Assembly: GCA_017960565.1 (NCBI GenBank)
Contig: JAGCYY010000001.1
Location: forward strand, 1-54,755
Direction of reading: 5' to 3'
From: a bacterium
Lineage (GTDB): Bacteria > Bacillota_I > Bacilli_A > Izemoplasmatales > UBA1188
DNA: 54,755 nt
How positions within the stretch are numbered: position 1 is the stretch's first letter; the number at the start of each line of letters is the position of its first letter. The notes beneath the pieces were generated by a model. It was not told the origin of the DNA. It saw only the letters and a program-made list of their open reading frames with translations, and did not search any database. The position numbers and the translations under genes were made by a program. Below, piece after piece: positions 26,324 through 36,505 of this stretch.

Positions 26324-26347
26324 AATGTGCCCACCATTGGGCACATT
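26324..26347 (-). promoter_or_regulatory. hexaloop hairpin between amt and asnB (candidate ANTAR target)
   Basis: On the leftward RNA, AATGTGCCC pairs perfectly with GGGCACATT around the six-base loop AATGGT (complement of 26333-26338). The loop has A at position 1 and G at position 4, as ANTAR proteins require, and differs from the gltB leader loop (AATGGC) in one base. No T run follows, so it is not itself a terminator. Confidence 0.5.
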
Positions 26348-26351
26348 ACAA

Positions 26352-28154
26352 TTATTCTTCATCCTGTAGTGCGTCGTAGCCTTCTTCGCCAGTACGAACC
26401 TTAACTACGTTTAATACATCATATACAAAGATTTTTCCATCTCCGATATGTCCTGTATATAATATTTTTTTCGCAGCTTCAATAACATCTCTAACAGGTA
26501 CCTTTGCAACTACCATATCGACTTGAATCTTAGGCAGAAGTGTAGCCTCAACCTGAACACCACGGTAGTATTCTGGCTTACCCTTTTGCTGACCACAGCC
26601 CATTACATGGGTTACAGTCATACCAGTAATTCCAAGGCTTAGCATACCTTCTTTTAATGCGTCAAGCATGCGTTCCTTACAAATGATTTCAATTTTCGTA
26701 AATTTATTATTAGAATCCTTTGTATCAAGAGGTACTACACTATCTTCTTTACTTAAGTGTGTAACAGCTACGGCCTCAGCAACAGGTACATCACCAGTTA
26801 CTTCAATAGCACCTGTATAATCAACAGATTCAACCTGTGCTACAAAATCAGGATATGCAGAAATTAAACCATGTTCTGAAATATCAAGGCCTCTCATTTC
26901 CTCCTCAGGTGTAGCACGAAGGAATGGAGTTTTACCATCCTTACGCTTGATTACCTTCATTACACCAAAGATTAGGGATGCCCAAGCTGCTGTCCAAGCA
27001 CAAACAGCTAATACACCGATAACTTGAATTCCTAGCTGTGCAAATCCATGACCATAGAATAGACCAGTAGTAGTAGAGAATAATCCACAAGCAATTGTAC
27101 CCCATAAACCATTTAAGAAGTGTACTGAACAAGCTCCTACAGGGTCATCAATATGACAAACCTTATCGAAGAATTCAACACCAAATACTAAAATGAATCC
27201 AGAAATAATACCAATTGCGATAGAACCAACCAAATCAACTCTAGCACAACCTGCAGTAATTGCAACTAAGCCTGCTAAAGAACCGTTTAGTGTCATAGAA
27301 ACATCTGGTTTACCATTTTTGATCCAAGTAATCATCATTACTGTTGCAGTTGCTAAAGATGCAGATACTGTAGTTGTCATGAATACCTGACCCATACCTT
27401 CATATCCATCCCAGGTTGTACAAGCTGCTGAGTTAAATCCATACCAACCAAACCAAAGAATGAATACACCAAGTGCACCAATTAATACGTTGTGACCTTG
27501 GATAGCGTTAACCTTAATAACCTTACCATTTTCATCTCTTGTATATTTACCAATTCTTGGACCAACCATCCAAGCACCAATTAATGCGGTTAAACCACCG
27601 ACCATATGAATAGAACAAGAACCAGATAAGTCAATGAATCCTTGTACAGTTCCATCAATTAAGCCAAAGCTATTGGCTAATTGTTGTAACCAACCATTAT
27701 TGTTTAAGCCCCAGTTCCAATAGGCTTCAACTGGATATACAATAGCTGAAATAATCATAGAATAGATGCAATAAGCCTTGAAATTTGTTCTTTCAGCCAT
27801 AGCACCTGAAACGATAGTTGCTGTTGTTGCACAGAATACTAAATTGAAGATGAAATCTGTCCAATTGTATAATGCTGCATCTGGACCAAACATTCCCTTC
27901 CATACTTGTGCTGCATCACCAAAGAATCCTCCGGCAATGGCATTTTCTGCACAAAGAAGTGGTCCACCAATTAATATAAATGTGATTGTACCAAGACAAA
28001 AATCCATTAGGTTTTTCATTGTAATATTTCCTGTGTTTTTTGCTCTTGTAAATCCTGATTCACACATTGCAAAACCAGCCTGCATGAAGAAAATTAATGC
28101 AATGGCAATTAATTTCCATATTTGGGAATCCCAAACACCTATCTCTAAAATCAT
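26352..28154 (-). CDS. amt: ammonium transporter fused to a PII regulatory domain
   Basis: This 600-residue fusion has an Amt channel of about eleven membrane segments (1-410), a linker, and a complete PII (GlnB/GlnK) domain at 482-600. The PII part shows KIEIICKERMLDALKEG, the T loop GCGQQKGKPEYYRG and TGHIGDGKIFV. The position equal to the uridylylated Tyr51 is valine (YRGVQV), so uridylylation there is excluded; ATP/ADP/2-oxoglutarate sensing remains possible. The tethered PII probably gates its own channel at the membrane. It lies 22 bases after glnN with GGGAGG before its ATG. Confidence 0.92.
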   Translation of the reverse strand: MILEIGVWDSQIWKLIAIALIFFMQAGFAMCESGFTRAKNTGNITMKNLMDFCLGTITFILIGGPLLCAENAIAGGFFGDAAQVWKGMFGPDAALYNWTDFIFNLVFCATTATIVSGAMAERTNFKAYCIYSMIISAIVYPVEAYWNWGLNNNGWLQQLANSFGLIDGTVQGFIDLSGSCSIHMVGGLTALIGAWMVGPRIGKYTRDENGKVIKVNAIQGHNVLIGALGVFILWFGWYGFNSAACTTWDGYEGMGQVFMTTTVSASLATATVMMITWIKNGKPDVSMTLNGSLAGLVAITAGCARVDLVGSIAIGIISGFILVFGVEFFDKVCHIDDPVGACSVHFLNGLWGTIACGLFSTTTGLFYGHGFAQLGIQVIGVLAVCAWTAAWASLIFGVMKVIKRKDGKTPFLRATPEEEMRGLDISEHGLISAYPDFVAQVESVDYTGAIEVTGDVPVAEAVAVTHLSKEDSVVPLDTKDSNNKFTKIEIICKERMLDALKEGMLSLGITGMTVTHVMGCGQQKGKPEYYRGVQVEATLLPKIQVDMVVAKVPVRDVIEAAKKILYTGHIGDGKIFVYDVLNVVKVRTGEEGYDALQDEE

Positions 28155-28176
28155 ACTAATCCTCCCTAATAACTTT

Positions 28177-30264
28177 TTAATTTACGCTATATAATAAATC
28201 TCCATAGGAAACAAATGGCCAATACTTTTTATCGACAATCATTTCCGCTTTATCTACTACACTACGAATCTCTTCCATCTTTGTTAATACATGATCCTTT
28301 AAGAATAAGGATAAATCTTCAACCTTAGTAATAGTAGAAGTCTTAGATAATGCATTTTCTAGTTCTAGCTTTAATGTATAAATCTCATTAGAAGCCTTTG
28401 ATACCTTATTAATTACATCTGTTTCATATTTAGCTTCTAATCCTAATTCCTTTTTATTTTCAATAGATTCATATAAGAAGTTAGCAAACTTAGAAATAGA
28501 TGGTAAATAATATTTATTAACCATATCTAATGCAGTTAATGCTTCAATATTAACAATCTTTGAATATTGCTCTTGTGCAATTTCATATCTTGCCTTAATT
28601 TCTGATAATGTATAAATATTATGAGATGTAAATAGGTCAATATTCTTTTGATCTAGATAATGAGGTAATGCCTCTGGAGTTGATTTCAAATTTAATAATC
28701 CTCTAGCATTAGCCTCATCAATCCATGATGCATCATATCCATTACCATTAAAGATAATACGCTTATGCTTAATAATAGTATCCTTGATTAAATCATGTAG
28801 ATCATTTTCAAAATCTTTAGATTTTTCCAAAATATCTGCAAATTTAGATAATTCCTCTGCAACAATTGTATTTAAAATAATGTTCGCACAAGAAATTGAT
28901 TCTGAAGAGCCTACAGCTCTAAATTCAAATTTATTACCAGTAAATGCGAAAGGAGAAGTACGGTTTCTATCTGTTGTATCCTTTGGAAGCTTTGGTAATA
29001 CATCTACACCAATCTTTAAGAAATTAGACTGCTTAGATGCAAGTGGCTTTCCAGTTTCAATAGACTCTAAAACCTCTTCAAGCTCTGAACCAACGAAGAT
29101 AGATACAATTGCAGGAGGTGCCTCGTTTGCACCAAGACGGAAGTCATTTCCAGCACTCGCTACACTAATTCTTAATAAATCCTGATATTCATCTACAGCC
29201 TTAATTACTGCAGTTAGGAATAATAAGAATTGTGCATTCTCTGCAGGAGTTTCACCTGGTTCTAATAGGTTAATACCTGTATTTGTTGAAATACTCCAGT
29301 TGTTATGCTTACCAGAACCATTAACACCCTTAAATGGTTTTTCGTGTAATAAACAAACTAAATCATGCTTCTTAGCTATTTTTTGCATAATTTCCATAGT
29401 TAATTGGTTATGGTCAGCTGCAATATTAGTTGTTGAGAAAATAGGAGCTAATTCATGCTGTGCAGGTGCTACTTCATTATGTTCAGTTTTACCTAAGATA
29501 CCTAGTTTCCATAATTCCTCATTCAAATCATTCATAAATGCCTGAACTCTTGGCTTGATTACACCAAAGTAATGATCCTCAAGCTCCTGACCCTTTGGAG
29601 GCATTGCGCCAAATAGTGTTCTACCTGTATATATTAAATCTGGTCTTTTTAAATATACATCTTTATCAATTAAGAAATATTCCTGTTCAGGCCCTACTGT
29701 TGTTTTAATTGAGGTAACATTCTCATTACCAAATAACTTTAAAACTCTTAAAGCCTGCTTGTTAATAGCTTGCATAGAACGAAGAAGTGGAGTCTTCTTG
29801 TCTAGTGCCTCACCACTATAAGAACAGAAGGCTGTTGGGATACATAATACCTTATCCTTAATAAAGGCATAGCTTGTTGGATCCCATGCTGTATATCCTC
29901 TTGCCTCACATGTTGCTCTTAAACCACCTGATGGGAAGGATGATGCATCGGGCTCTCCCTTTACTAATTCCTTGCCTTTAAATTCCATAATGACTCTACC
30001 ATCACTATCAGGTGAAATAAAACCATCGTGCTTTTCAGCAGTAATTCCAGTCATTGGCTGAAACCAATGTGTGAAATGTGTTGCACCCTTTAAAATTGCC
30101 CATTCCTTCATTGCTTGAGCTACGCTATTAGCAACACTAATGTCTAATTCCTTTCCATCCTGTATGGTCTTTTTAAGTGATTTGTAGACATCACTTGATA
30201 GCTTCGATTTCATTACTTTATCATCAAAGACTAATGATCCAAAATAATCTGTTACTTGTTCCAT
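28177..30264 (-). CDS. glnN: glutamine synthetase type III
   Basis: A 695-residue GSIII, the large dodecameric type common in gut anaerobes, making glutamine from glutamate and ammonia. Conserved blocks include [25 protein letters not shown], the histidine-rich [12 protein letters not shown] and [17 protein letters not shown] at 30264 is preferred over 30270 because the AGGAGG lies seven bases from it but only one base from the first ATG. It heads the glnN-amt-asnB unit. Its leader RNA holds an intrinsic terminator just before the ribosome site, so expression is probably set by antitermination. Confidence 0.93.
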   Translation of the reverse strand: MEQVTDYFGSLVFDDKVMKSKLSSDVYKSLKKTIQDGKELDISVANSVAQAMKEWAILKGATHFTHWFQPMTGITAEKHDGFISPDSDGRVIMEFKGKELVKGEPDASSFPSGGLRATCEARGYTAWDPTSYAFIKDKVLCIPTAFCSYSGEALDKKTPLLRSMQAINKQALRVLKLFGNENVTSIKTTVGPEQEYFLIDKDVYLKRPDLIYTGRTLFGAMPPKGQELEDHYFGVIKPRVQAFMNDLNEELWKLGILGKTEHNEVAPAQHELAPIFSTTNIAADHNQLTMEIMQKIAKKHDLVCLLHEKPFKGVNGSGKHNNWSISTNTGINLLEPGETPAENAQFLLFLTAVIKAVDEYQDLLRISVASAGNDFRLGANEAPPAIVSIFVGSELEEVLESIETGKPLASKQSNFLKIGVDVLPKLPKDTTDRNRTSPFAFTGNKFEFRAVGSSESISCANIILNTIVAEELSKFADILEKSKDFENDLHDLIKDTIIKHKRIIFNGNGYDASWIDEANARGLLNLKSTPEALPHYLDQKNIDLFTSHNIYTLSEIKARYEIAQEQYSKIVNIEALTALDMVNKYYLPSISKFANFLYESIENKKELGLEAKYETDVINKVSKASNEIYTLKLELENALSKTSTITKVEDLSLFLKDHVLTKMEEIRSVVDKAEMIVDKKYWPFVSYGDLLYSVN

Positions 30265-30277
30265 AAACATTCCTCCT

Positions 30278-30326
30278 AAAAAAATAAAAGGCAGGGACTG
30301 AGATTAACCCTCGGCGTCCTTGCCTT
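30278..30326 (-). terminator. leader attenuator of glnN
   Basis: On the leftward RNA, AAGGCAAGGAC pairs with GTCCCTGCCTT (one wobble) and runs into TTATTTTTTT, immediately before the AGGAGG of glnN. A competing small hairpin GGC-AAGGAC-GCC (complement of 30313-30324) has an A1/G4 hexaloop and uses the 5' arm of the terminator. Its stem is only three pairs, so the ANTAR reading is tentative. Confidence 0.65.
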
Positions 30327-30334
30327 ATGCCCCT

Positions 30335-30363
30335 ATTCTATAACTGGGAATTTTAAAAGTCAA
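30335..30363 (-). promoter_or_regulatory. promoter of the glnN-amt-asnB unit
   Basis: On the minus strand TTGACT (complement of 30358-30363), a 17-base spacer and TAGAAT (complement of 30335-30340) form a good sigma-70-type promoter. Transcription would begin a few bases before the leader attenuator. Confidence 0.7.
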
Positions 30364-30453
30364 TAGGAAAATGATAAAAATTCGTTGTTTTTGAGAAAAT
30401 GGGAATATTATTCACATGTAAAGTGTTTTCTTGAATAAAATTTTATTTTCATA

Positions 30454-30481
30454 TTGACATATATAACTCATTTGTTATATT
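30454..30481 (+). promoter_or_regulatory. promoter of the gltB operon
   Basis: A perfect TTGACA (30454-30459), a 16-base spacer and TATATT (30476-30481). The expected start near 30488 coincides with the 5' side of the hexaloop hairpin, so the structured leader would be the first RNA made. Confidence 0.75.
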
Positions 30482-30488
30482 ATTTTTT

Positions 30489-30550
30489 TGAACAATGGCG
30501 TTCACCCAAAAGGTATTTTTATACCATATATAGGGGTGAGTGCCTTTTTT
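30489..30550 (+). promoter_or_regulatory. gltB: gltB leader: hexaloop hairpin overlapping an intrinsic terminator
   Basis: TGAAC (30489-30493) pairs with GTTCA (30500-30504) around loop AATGGC (A1, G4). The alternative terminator pairs GGCGTTCACCC (30497-30507) with GGGTGAGTGCC (30534-30544), with an inner GGTAT/ATACC hairpin, followed by TTTTTT. The two forms share bases 30497-30504 and exclude each other. Stabilising the hexaloop form, as ANTAR proteins do, would let polymerase read into gltB. The ANTAR gene lies in this operon. Only one hexaloop is seen, whereas described targets have two. Confidence 0.7.
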
Positions 30551-30576
30551 ATTTTTTGGAAGAGAGGTCTTAGGAT

Positions 30577-33500
30577 ATGTTTGAGCAAGAGAAAAAGGGT
30601 CTATATGATCCAAACTATGAGCATGATGCCTGTGGTATTGGTGCGATTGCTCATATAAAGGGTATTAAAAGTCATAAGACAATTATTGATGCATTAAATA
30701 TCTTAATTCATCTTGAACATAGAGGAGGAACAGGAGCTGAGGATAATTCTGGTGATGGAGCTGGTATATTATTTCAGATTCCTGATAAGTTCTTTAGGGG
30801 AGAGGAATTAGATTTCGAATTACCAAAGCTAGGCTCTTATGGAGTTGGCCAATTATTCCTATCTAAGAATGAAGAAATAAGAAATAAAGAAATTAAATTA
30901 ATTGATGATACATTTAAATCTGAAGGTCTTTTGGTTTTAGGCTATAGAAGAGTACCAATTGATACTTATGGTATTGGTGAAACTGCACTTAAGGCTATGC
31001 CTTATATTATGCAAATATTCATTAAGAAGCCAGATGATATTGATGAGGGCTTACCTTTTGAAAGAAAGTTATATGTCGCAAGAAAGGTAATTGAAACATT
31101 AGCGATTAATGAACATCAAACATTATATTTTTGTTCATTATCTAGCCGTACTATTGTATATAAGGGAATGCTAGTGTCAACACAGGTTAGAGACTTTTAT
31201 CTTGATTTAAAGGATACAAAGGTTGAAACTGCGATTGCCCTTGTGCATTCAAGATTCTCAACTAATACCTTTCCATCCTGGGAAAGAGCTCATCCAAACA
31301 GGTTTTTATGCCACAATGGTGAAATCAATACCATTAGAGGTAATGTAAATAATGTTAAATCACGTGAGGGATTATTTGAATCTCGCGTATTCAATGATGA
31401 TTTAAAAAAGATTATTCCAATTATTCCAAAGGAATCCTCAGATTCTGCAATGTTTGATAATTTTTTAGAGTTTTTATATTTAAATGGTAGAACACTAGAA
31501 GAAACTATCATGATGATGATTCCAGAGCCTTGGATGAAAAATGATAAGATGAATGAGAATTTAAGAGCCTTCTACGAATTTCATTCAACCTTCCTAGAGC
31601 CTTGGGATGGCCCTGCCGCTATTTTATTTACTGATGGTATAAAGTTAGGAGCTTCTCTAGATAGAAATGGTTTAAGACCGTCTAGATATTATGTGACAAA
31701 GGATAATCATCTAATTTTATTTAGTGAAACAGGATCCTTACCAATTGATGAAAGTCTAATTCTTGAGAAGAAAAGATTAGAACCAGGTAAAATTTTATTA
31801 GTAGATACAAGTGTTGGTAAGATTATCTCTAATGATGAGATAAAGATGAATTATTCAAAGAAATATCCATATAAGGAATGGAATGAAAGTATTATTCATC
31901 TAGATGATTTACCAAAACAAAAAGAAGAAAAAAATAATGACAATATTCATTTTATTCAGCATGAATTAAATTATACCTATGATGAATTAATAGAAGGTAT
32001 TATTCCATTAGCTAATAATGATTTAGAAAAGGTCGTATCTATGGGTAATGATTTATCATTAGCAGTTTTAATGAATAAGGAATTTAATTTATATCAATTC
32101 TTTAAACAAAGATTTGCCCAGGTTACAAACCCTCCAATTGATTCAATTAGAGAAGATATTGTAATGTCTTCTTTAATGTATTTAGGAAGAGAAGGAAACT
32201 TATTAAATCCAACAAAGGTAAACGCAAGAAGAATTCGTATTGATAATCCATTATTATCTAAAGAAGAATTTAATAAGATAAAGAATTTAGATAAATCCTA
32301 TCAAATAAAGGTAGATATTGTATCCTTTACCTATGATTATGAAAAGGAATCTATGGATAGTGCCTTAGATAGAATCTTCTTAGAATGTGAGAAGAAAGTA
32401 GATGCAGGAACATCTATATTAATATTATCAGATAGGTTTAATAAGGGTATTAAAATACCATCCTTACTTGTAGCATCAGGCTTGCATCAATATCTAACAA
32501 AGGTATCCAAAAGAACTCATGTTTCTATTGTGTTACAAGCAGCAGAACCAAGAGAAATTCATCATTTTGCTACATTAATTGGATTTGGTGTTAATGCAAT
32601 TTATCCATATCTAGTTTATGAGACAATTGAAGAATATACAAAAAGAGGATTAATTACAGTAGATAGTAAAAAGGCAATTGAAAACTATAGACATGCTACA
32701 TTAAAGAGTATTATTAAGATTATATCTAAGATGGGTATTTCAACAATTCAATCCTATAATGGTGCTCAGATATTTGAATGTATTGGTCTATCTGATATGG
32801 TCATAAAAAAATACTTTACAAATACACCTAATTCTATTGGTGGATTAGAGATTAAAGATATTGAAGCAAATTCAATTAGCCTATATCAAAAGGCATTAAA
32901 AAGAACAGATGATTCACTTGATTCATTGGGCCTACATGGATTTAGAAAGAATCAGTATGAGCATATCTATGATCCTGAGGCAATTTTTAAGCTACAAGCC
33001 GCATGTAGAACAAATGATTATAGTTTATATAAGGATTTTACATCTATTTTAGCTAAAAAAAGAATCAATATTAGAGATACACTAAACCTAGATTTTTCAC
33101 ATCCTATTGCGCTAGATGAAGTAGAGAGTGTAGATGAAATCGTAAAGAGATTTAAAACAGGTGCGATGAGCTATGGTTCAATTTCTAAGGAGGCCCACGA
33201 GTGTATGGCGATTGCGATGAATACACTAGGTGGAAAGTCTAACACTGGCGAAGGTGGCGAGGAAAGAGAAAGATTTGAAACAAATAGATGCTCAAAGATT
33301 AAGCAAGTAGCATCTGGTAGATTTGGTGTTACAATTGAGTATTTAACAAACGCAATTGAAATTCAAATTAAAATGGCACAGGGTGCAAAACCAGGTGAAG
33401 GTGGACAATTACCGGGAGCTAAAGTATTCCCTTGGATAGCTCATGCTAGACATTCAACTCCAGGTGTTTCATTAATATCACCACCACCACACCATGATAT

Positions 33501-35040
33501 ATATTCGATTGAGGATTTAGCTCAGCTAATTTATGATTTGAAAAATGCAAATAGAGAAGCAAGAATCTCAGTTAAGCTAGTAGCTGAATCTGGAGTTGGA
33601 ACGATTGCTGCAGGTGTAGTTAAAGCAGGAGCCAATACAATCTTGATTTCTGGTTATGATGGTGGTACAGGCGCATCCCCTAGAACATCTATTTCAAATA
33701 CTGGTATCCCATGGGAGATTGGTCTATCTGAGACACATCAAACATTAGTATTAAATGGTCTAAGAGATAGAATTCGTATTGAAACAGATGGAAAGCTATT
33801 AACTGGTAAGGATTTAGCAGTAGCTATTTTGCTTGGTGCAGAGGAATTTGGATTTGCAACAGGTCCATTAATTGCAATGGGCTGTATCATGATGAGAGTA
33901 TGCAATATGAATACTTGCCCTGTAGGTGTTGCAACACAGGATTCTAATTTACGTAAGAATTTTAAGGGTAAGCCTGAATATGTCATTAATTTTATGAGAT
34001 TTATAGCTTTGGAATTAAGAGAATATATGGCAAAGTTAGGATTTAGAAGTATTGATGAAATGGTTGGTCATACTGAATTATTATCCTTAAAAAAGGAATA
34101 TGAAAATAGATTAGATGTATCTAAACTATTATTCAATCCAAAAGTTGTTAATAGAAACGATAATGTTTTTAAGGAATATAAAAAGATTGATTTGAATAAC
34201 ACATTAGATTCTAGAATGCTATTACCTCTTTGTGAAGAATCCATAAAATATGGACATGTTAAACAAATGGATATTGAAATATCTAATGTAAACCGTGCAT
34301 TAGGTACAATATTATCTAATGAGATTACTAAAGTATATAAGGAAAAGGGTTTAGAAGAAGATACGATTAGAATTAATGCTAAGGGTAATGCAGGAAATTC
34401 CTTTGGAGCATTTTTAACTAATGGTGTTACATTAAATGTTACAGGTGATGCAAATGACTATTTAGGAAAAGGTCTTTGCGGCGGAAAGATTATTGTAAAG
34501 CCTGCCCCTGAATCTACATTTGCACCTGAAAAAAATATCATCTGTGGAAATGTTGCACTATATGGTGCAACTAAAGGAGAGGTATATCTAGATGGTATTT
34601 GTGGTGAGCGTTTTGCTATTAGAAATTCTGGCGCTAAGGTAGTAGCCTTAGGATGTGGATTACATGGCTGTGAATATATGACAGGAGGAGTAGTTGTTAT
34701 TCTAGGTAAAATTGGTAGAAATTTTGCTGCTGGTATGTCAGGCGGTGTTGCATATATTTATGGCTTGATGAATAAAAAGAATATCAACAAGGAGCTTGTT
34801 TCTATTCTTGATTTAGATGATGAGGATATCAAAACTATTAAAGAGTTACTAGCAAATCATATTAAATATACTAATAGTGAATATGCAGAAAATCTTTTAT
34901 ATAATTTTGATCCAAAGGATTATTTCAAGGTATTACCTAATGATTATGCAAAGATTCTATCTTATATGGAAGAGGCTAAGAAAAACGAAATATCTGATCC
35001 AGAATTATATGCATTTAATAAGTTTACGGGGGTGAGATAA
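30577..35040 (+). CDS. gltB: glutamate synthase large subunit
   Basis: A 1487-residue GltB of normal length. An 18-residue propeptide precedes the glutaminase nucleophile in HDACGIGAIAHIKG. The central FMN domain carries the [3Fe-4S] motif C-x5-C-x4-C in GCIMMRVCNMNTCPVG, and the C-terminal GXGXG beta-helix is present (from about 1225). It makes two glutamates from glutamine and 2-oxoglutarate with GltD. Its stop overlaps the gltD start by one base. The GAGAGG ribosome site follows the leader attenuator. Together with the two glutamine synthetases it completes the GS-GOGAT ammonia route. Confidence 0.95.
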   Translation: MFEQEKKGLYDPNYEHDACGIGAIAHIKGIKSHKTIIDALNILIHLEHRGGTGAEDNSGDGAGILFQIPDKFFRGEELDFELPKLGSYGVGQLFLSKNEEIRNKEIKLIDDTFKSEGLLVLGYRRVPIDTYGIGETALKAMPYIMQIFIKKPDDIDEGLPFERKLYVARKVIETLAINEHQTLYFCSLSSRTIVYKGMLVSTQVRDFYLDLKDTKVETAIALVHSRFSTNTFPSWERAHPNRFLCHNGEINTIRGNVNNVKSREGLFESRVFNDDLKKIIPIIPKESSDSAMFDNFLEFLYLNGRTLEETIMMMIPEPWMKNDKMNENLRAFYEFHSTFLEPWDGPAAILFTDGIKLGASLDRNGLRPSRYYVTKDNHLILFSETGSLPIDESLILEKKRLEPGKILLVDTSVGKIISNDEIKMNYSKKYPYKEWNESIIHLDDLPKQKEEKNNDNIHFIQHELNYTYDELIEGIIPLANNDLEKVVSMGNDLSLAVLMNKEFNLYQFFKQRFAQVTNPPIDSIREDIVMSSLMYLGREGNLLNPTKVNARRIRIDNPLLSKEEFNKIKNLDKSYQIKVDIVSFTYDYEKESMDSALDRIFLECEKKVDAGTSILILSDRFNKGIKIPSLLVASGLHQYLTKVSKRTHVSIVLQAAEPREIHHFATLIGFGVNAIYPYLVYETIEEYTKRGLITVDSKKAIENYRHATLKSIIKIISKMGISTIQSYNGAQIFECIGLSDMVIKKYFTNTPNSIGGLEIKDIEANSISLYQKALKRTDDSLDSLGLHGFRKNQYEHIYDPEAIFKLQAACRTNDYSLYKDFTSILAKKRINIRDTLNLDFSHPIALDEVESVDEIVKRFKTGAMSYGSISKEAHECMAIAMNTLGGKSNTGEGGEERERFETNRCSKIKQVASGRFGVTIEYLTNAIEIQIKMAQGAKPGEGGQLPGAKVFPWIAHARHSTPGVSLISPPPHHDIYSIEDLAQLIYDLKNANREARISVKLVAESGVGTIAAGVVKAGANTILISGYDGGTGASPRTSISNTGIPWEIGLSETHQTLVLNGLRDRIRIETDGKLLTGKDLAVAILLGAEEFGFATGPLIAMGCIMMRVCNMNTCPVGVATQDSNLRKNFKGKPEYVINFMRFIALELREYMAKLGFRSIDEMVGHTELLSLKKEYENRLDVSKLLFNPKVVNRNDNVFKEYKKIDLNNTLDSRMLLPLCEESIKYGHVKQMDIEISNVNRALGTILSNEITKVYKEKGLEEDTIRINAKGNAGNSFGAFLTNGVTLNVTGDANDYLGKGLCGGKIIVKPAPESTFAPEKNIICGNVALYGATKGEVYLDGICGERFAIRNSGAKVVALGCGLHGCEYMTGGVVVILGKIGRNFAAGMSGGVAYIYGLMNKKNINKELVSILDLDDEDIKTIKELLANHIKYTNSEYAENLLYNFDPKDYFKVLPNDYAKILSYMEEAKKNEISDPELYAFNKFTGVR

Positions 35041-36476
35041 TGGGAAAACCTACAGGTTTTTTTGAATTTCAAAGAAAAAACAAAGAAGAACTTGATTGTT
35101 TAAAAAGAATTGAAAATTTCAATGATTTTCACATCCCCTTTGATTTAAAAACACAGCAAGAACAAGCATCTAGATGTATGAATTGTGGCGTTCCATTTTG
35201 TCAATCCGCAATGAAGGTAAACAATAAAAATGTTGGATGCCCATTATCAAATTTAATTCCTGAATGGAATCACTTAATCTATTTAGGATTGTTTGAAGAA
35301 GCTTATAAAAGATTAGAAAAAACAGCACCATTCCCTGAATTTACAGGTAATGTATGTCCTGCATTATGTGAGGCTTGCTGTTCATGTAGCATTAATACTG
35401 AATCCGTATCAGTTAGAGCGAATGAATTATTCTTAATTGAAAAGGCCTATGAGAATTCTTGGATTAAGCCTAAATTAGATATCAAAAGAAATGGTAAAAA
35501 GGTTTGTGTTATAGGTTCTGGTCCATCAGGCTTAGCTGCAGCTAAAAGATTAAATGATTATGGATTTAAGGTTACTGTATATGAAAAAAGTGATCGATTT
35601 GGTGGCTTATTAATGTATGGTATTCCAAACATGAAAATTGAAAAGAGGATAGTAGATAGAAGAATCAATCTTTTAAAAGAAGAAGGCATTACATTTATTC
35701 CAAATACTAAAGTAGGCTATGATATTGCAGTTGATGATTTATATGAGGAATATGATGATATTATCTTTGCTTGTGGTACATCACTTGCTAGACCTCTTGC
35801 ATTAAAGAATAATGATGTAGAAGGTATTCTATATGCAGTTGATTTCTTATCAAGTACAACTAAATGCCTACTTGATGGTGTTGACTTTAAATACAATCTA
35901 AAGGATAAAAATGTCATCATCGTTGGTGGTGGTGATACTGCAAATGATTGCTGTGCTACTGCAGCTAGATTTAAGGCAAAATCAATTACTGAACTAGAGA
36001 TAACAAAAGAACCACCACTAGAGAATACATTACCTTGGCCAAATTACCCAAATAAGAAGAAAACAGACTATGGTGTATTAGAAGCAAATACATTAATGGG
36101 GCAAGATATTCGAAAATATCAAACAACAATTGATGAAATTGTAGTGGAAAATGGTAAAATAGCGGGTGTATATATCAAAAAGGTTGAATTTGTTTTTGAA
36201 AATGGAAAAACAAAAATTCAAGATATTGAGAATACAAGAGAGTATTTACCATGCGATTGTCTAATTATCGCAATGGGTTTTATTGGCACAAAGAGTGAAG
36301 ATTTAGATGCTTACAAATTAGAATCTATTAATAATAGAGTAAAGCTTCAAGGCTTTAATTATGATAATAGAACCTATGTTTGTGGTGATATGAAAAATGG
36401 TCAATCCTTAGTTGTAATTGCAATAAAGGATGGACTTGATTGTGCAGATAAAATAATAAGCAAATATAACTTATAA
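35040..36476 (+). CDS. gltD: glutamate synthase small subunit
   Basis: This 478-residue NADPH-dependent electron-input subunit has N-terminal cysteine groups for [4Fe-4S] clusters (CMNCGVPFC, then CPALCEACCSC). The FAD motif is GSGPSGLAAAKRL and the NAD(P)H motif is VGGGDTANDC. The C-terminal FAD block CGDMKNGQSLVV is intact. It passes electrons to GltB. Translation is coupled to gltB by a TAATG overlap. A glnA-like gene follows after 29 bases with AGGAGG. Confidence 0.95.
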   Translation: MGKPTGFFEFQRKNKEELDCLKRIENFNDFHIPFDLKTQQEQASRCMNCGVPFCQSAMKVNNKNVGCPLSNLIPEWNHLIYLGLFEEAYKRLEKTAPFPEFTGNVCPALCEACCSCSINTESVSVRANELFLIEKAYENSWIKPKLDIKRNGKKVCVIGSGPSGLAAAKRLNDYGFKVTVYEKSDRFGGLLMYGIPNMKIEKRIVDRRINLLKEEGITFIPNTKVGYDIAVDDLYEEYDDIIFACGTSLARPLALKNNDVEGILYAVDFLSSTTKCLLDGVDFKYNLKDKNVIIVGGGDTANDCCATAARFKAKSITELEITKEPPLENTLPWPNYPNKKKTDYGVLEANTLMGQDIRKYQTTIDEIVVENGKIAGVYIKKVEFVFENGKTKIQDIENTREYLPCDCLIIAMGFIGTKSEDLDAYKLESINNRVKLQGFNYDNRTYVCGDMKNGQSLVVIAIKDGLDCADKIISKYNL

Positions 36477-36505
36477 TTATATTCAAATACAAGGAGGTAC
36501 TGAAT

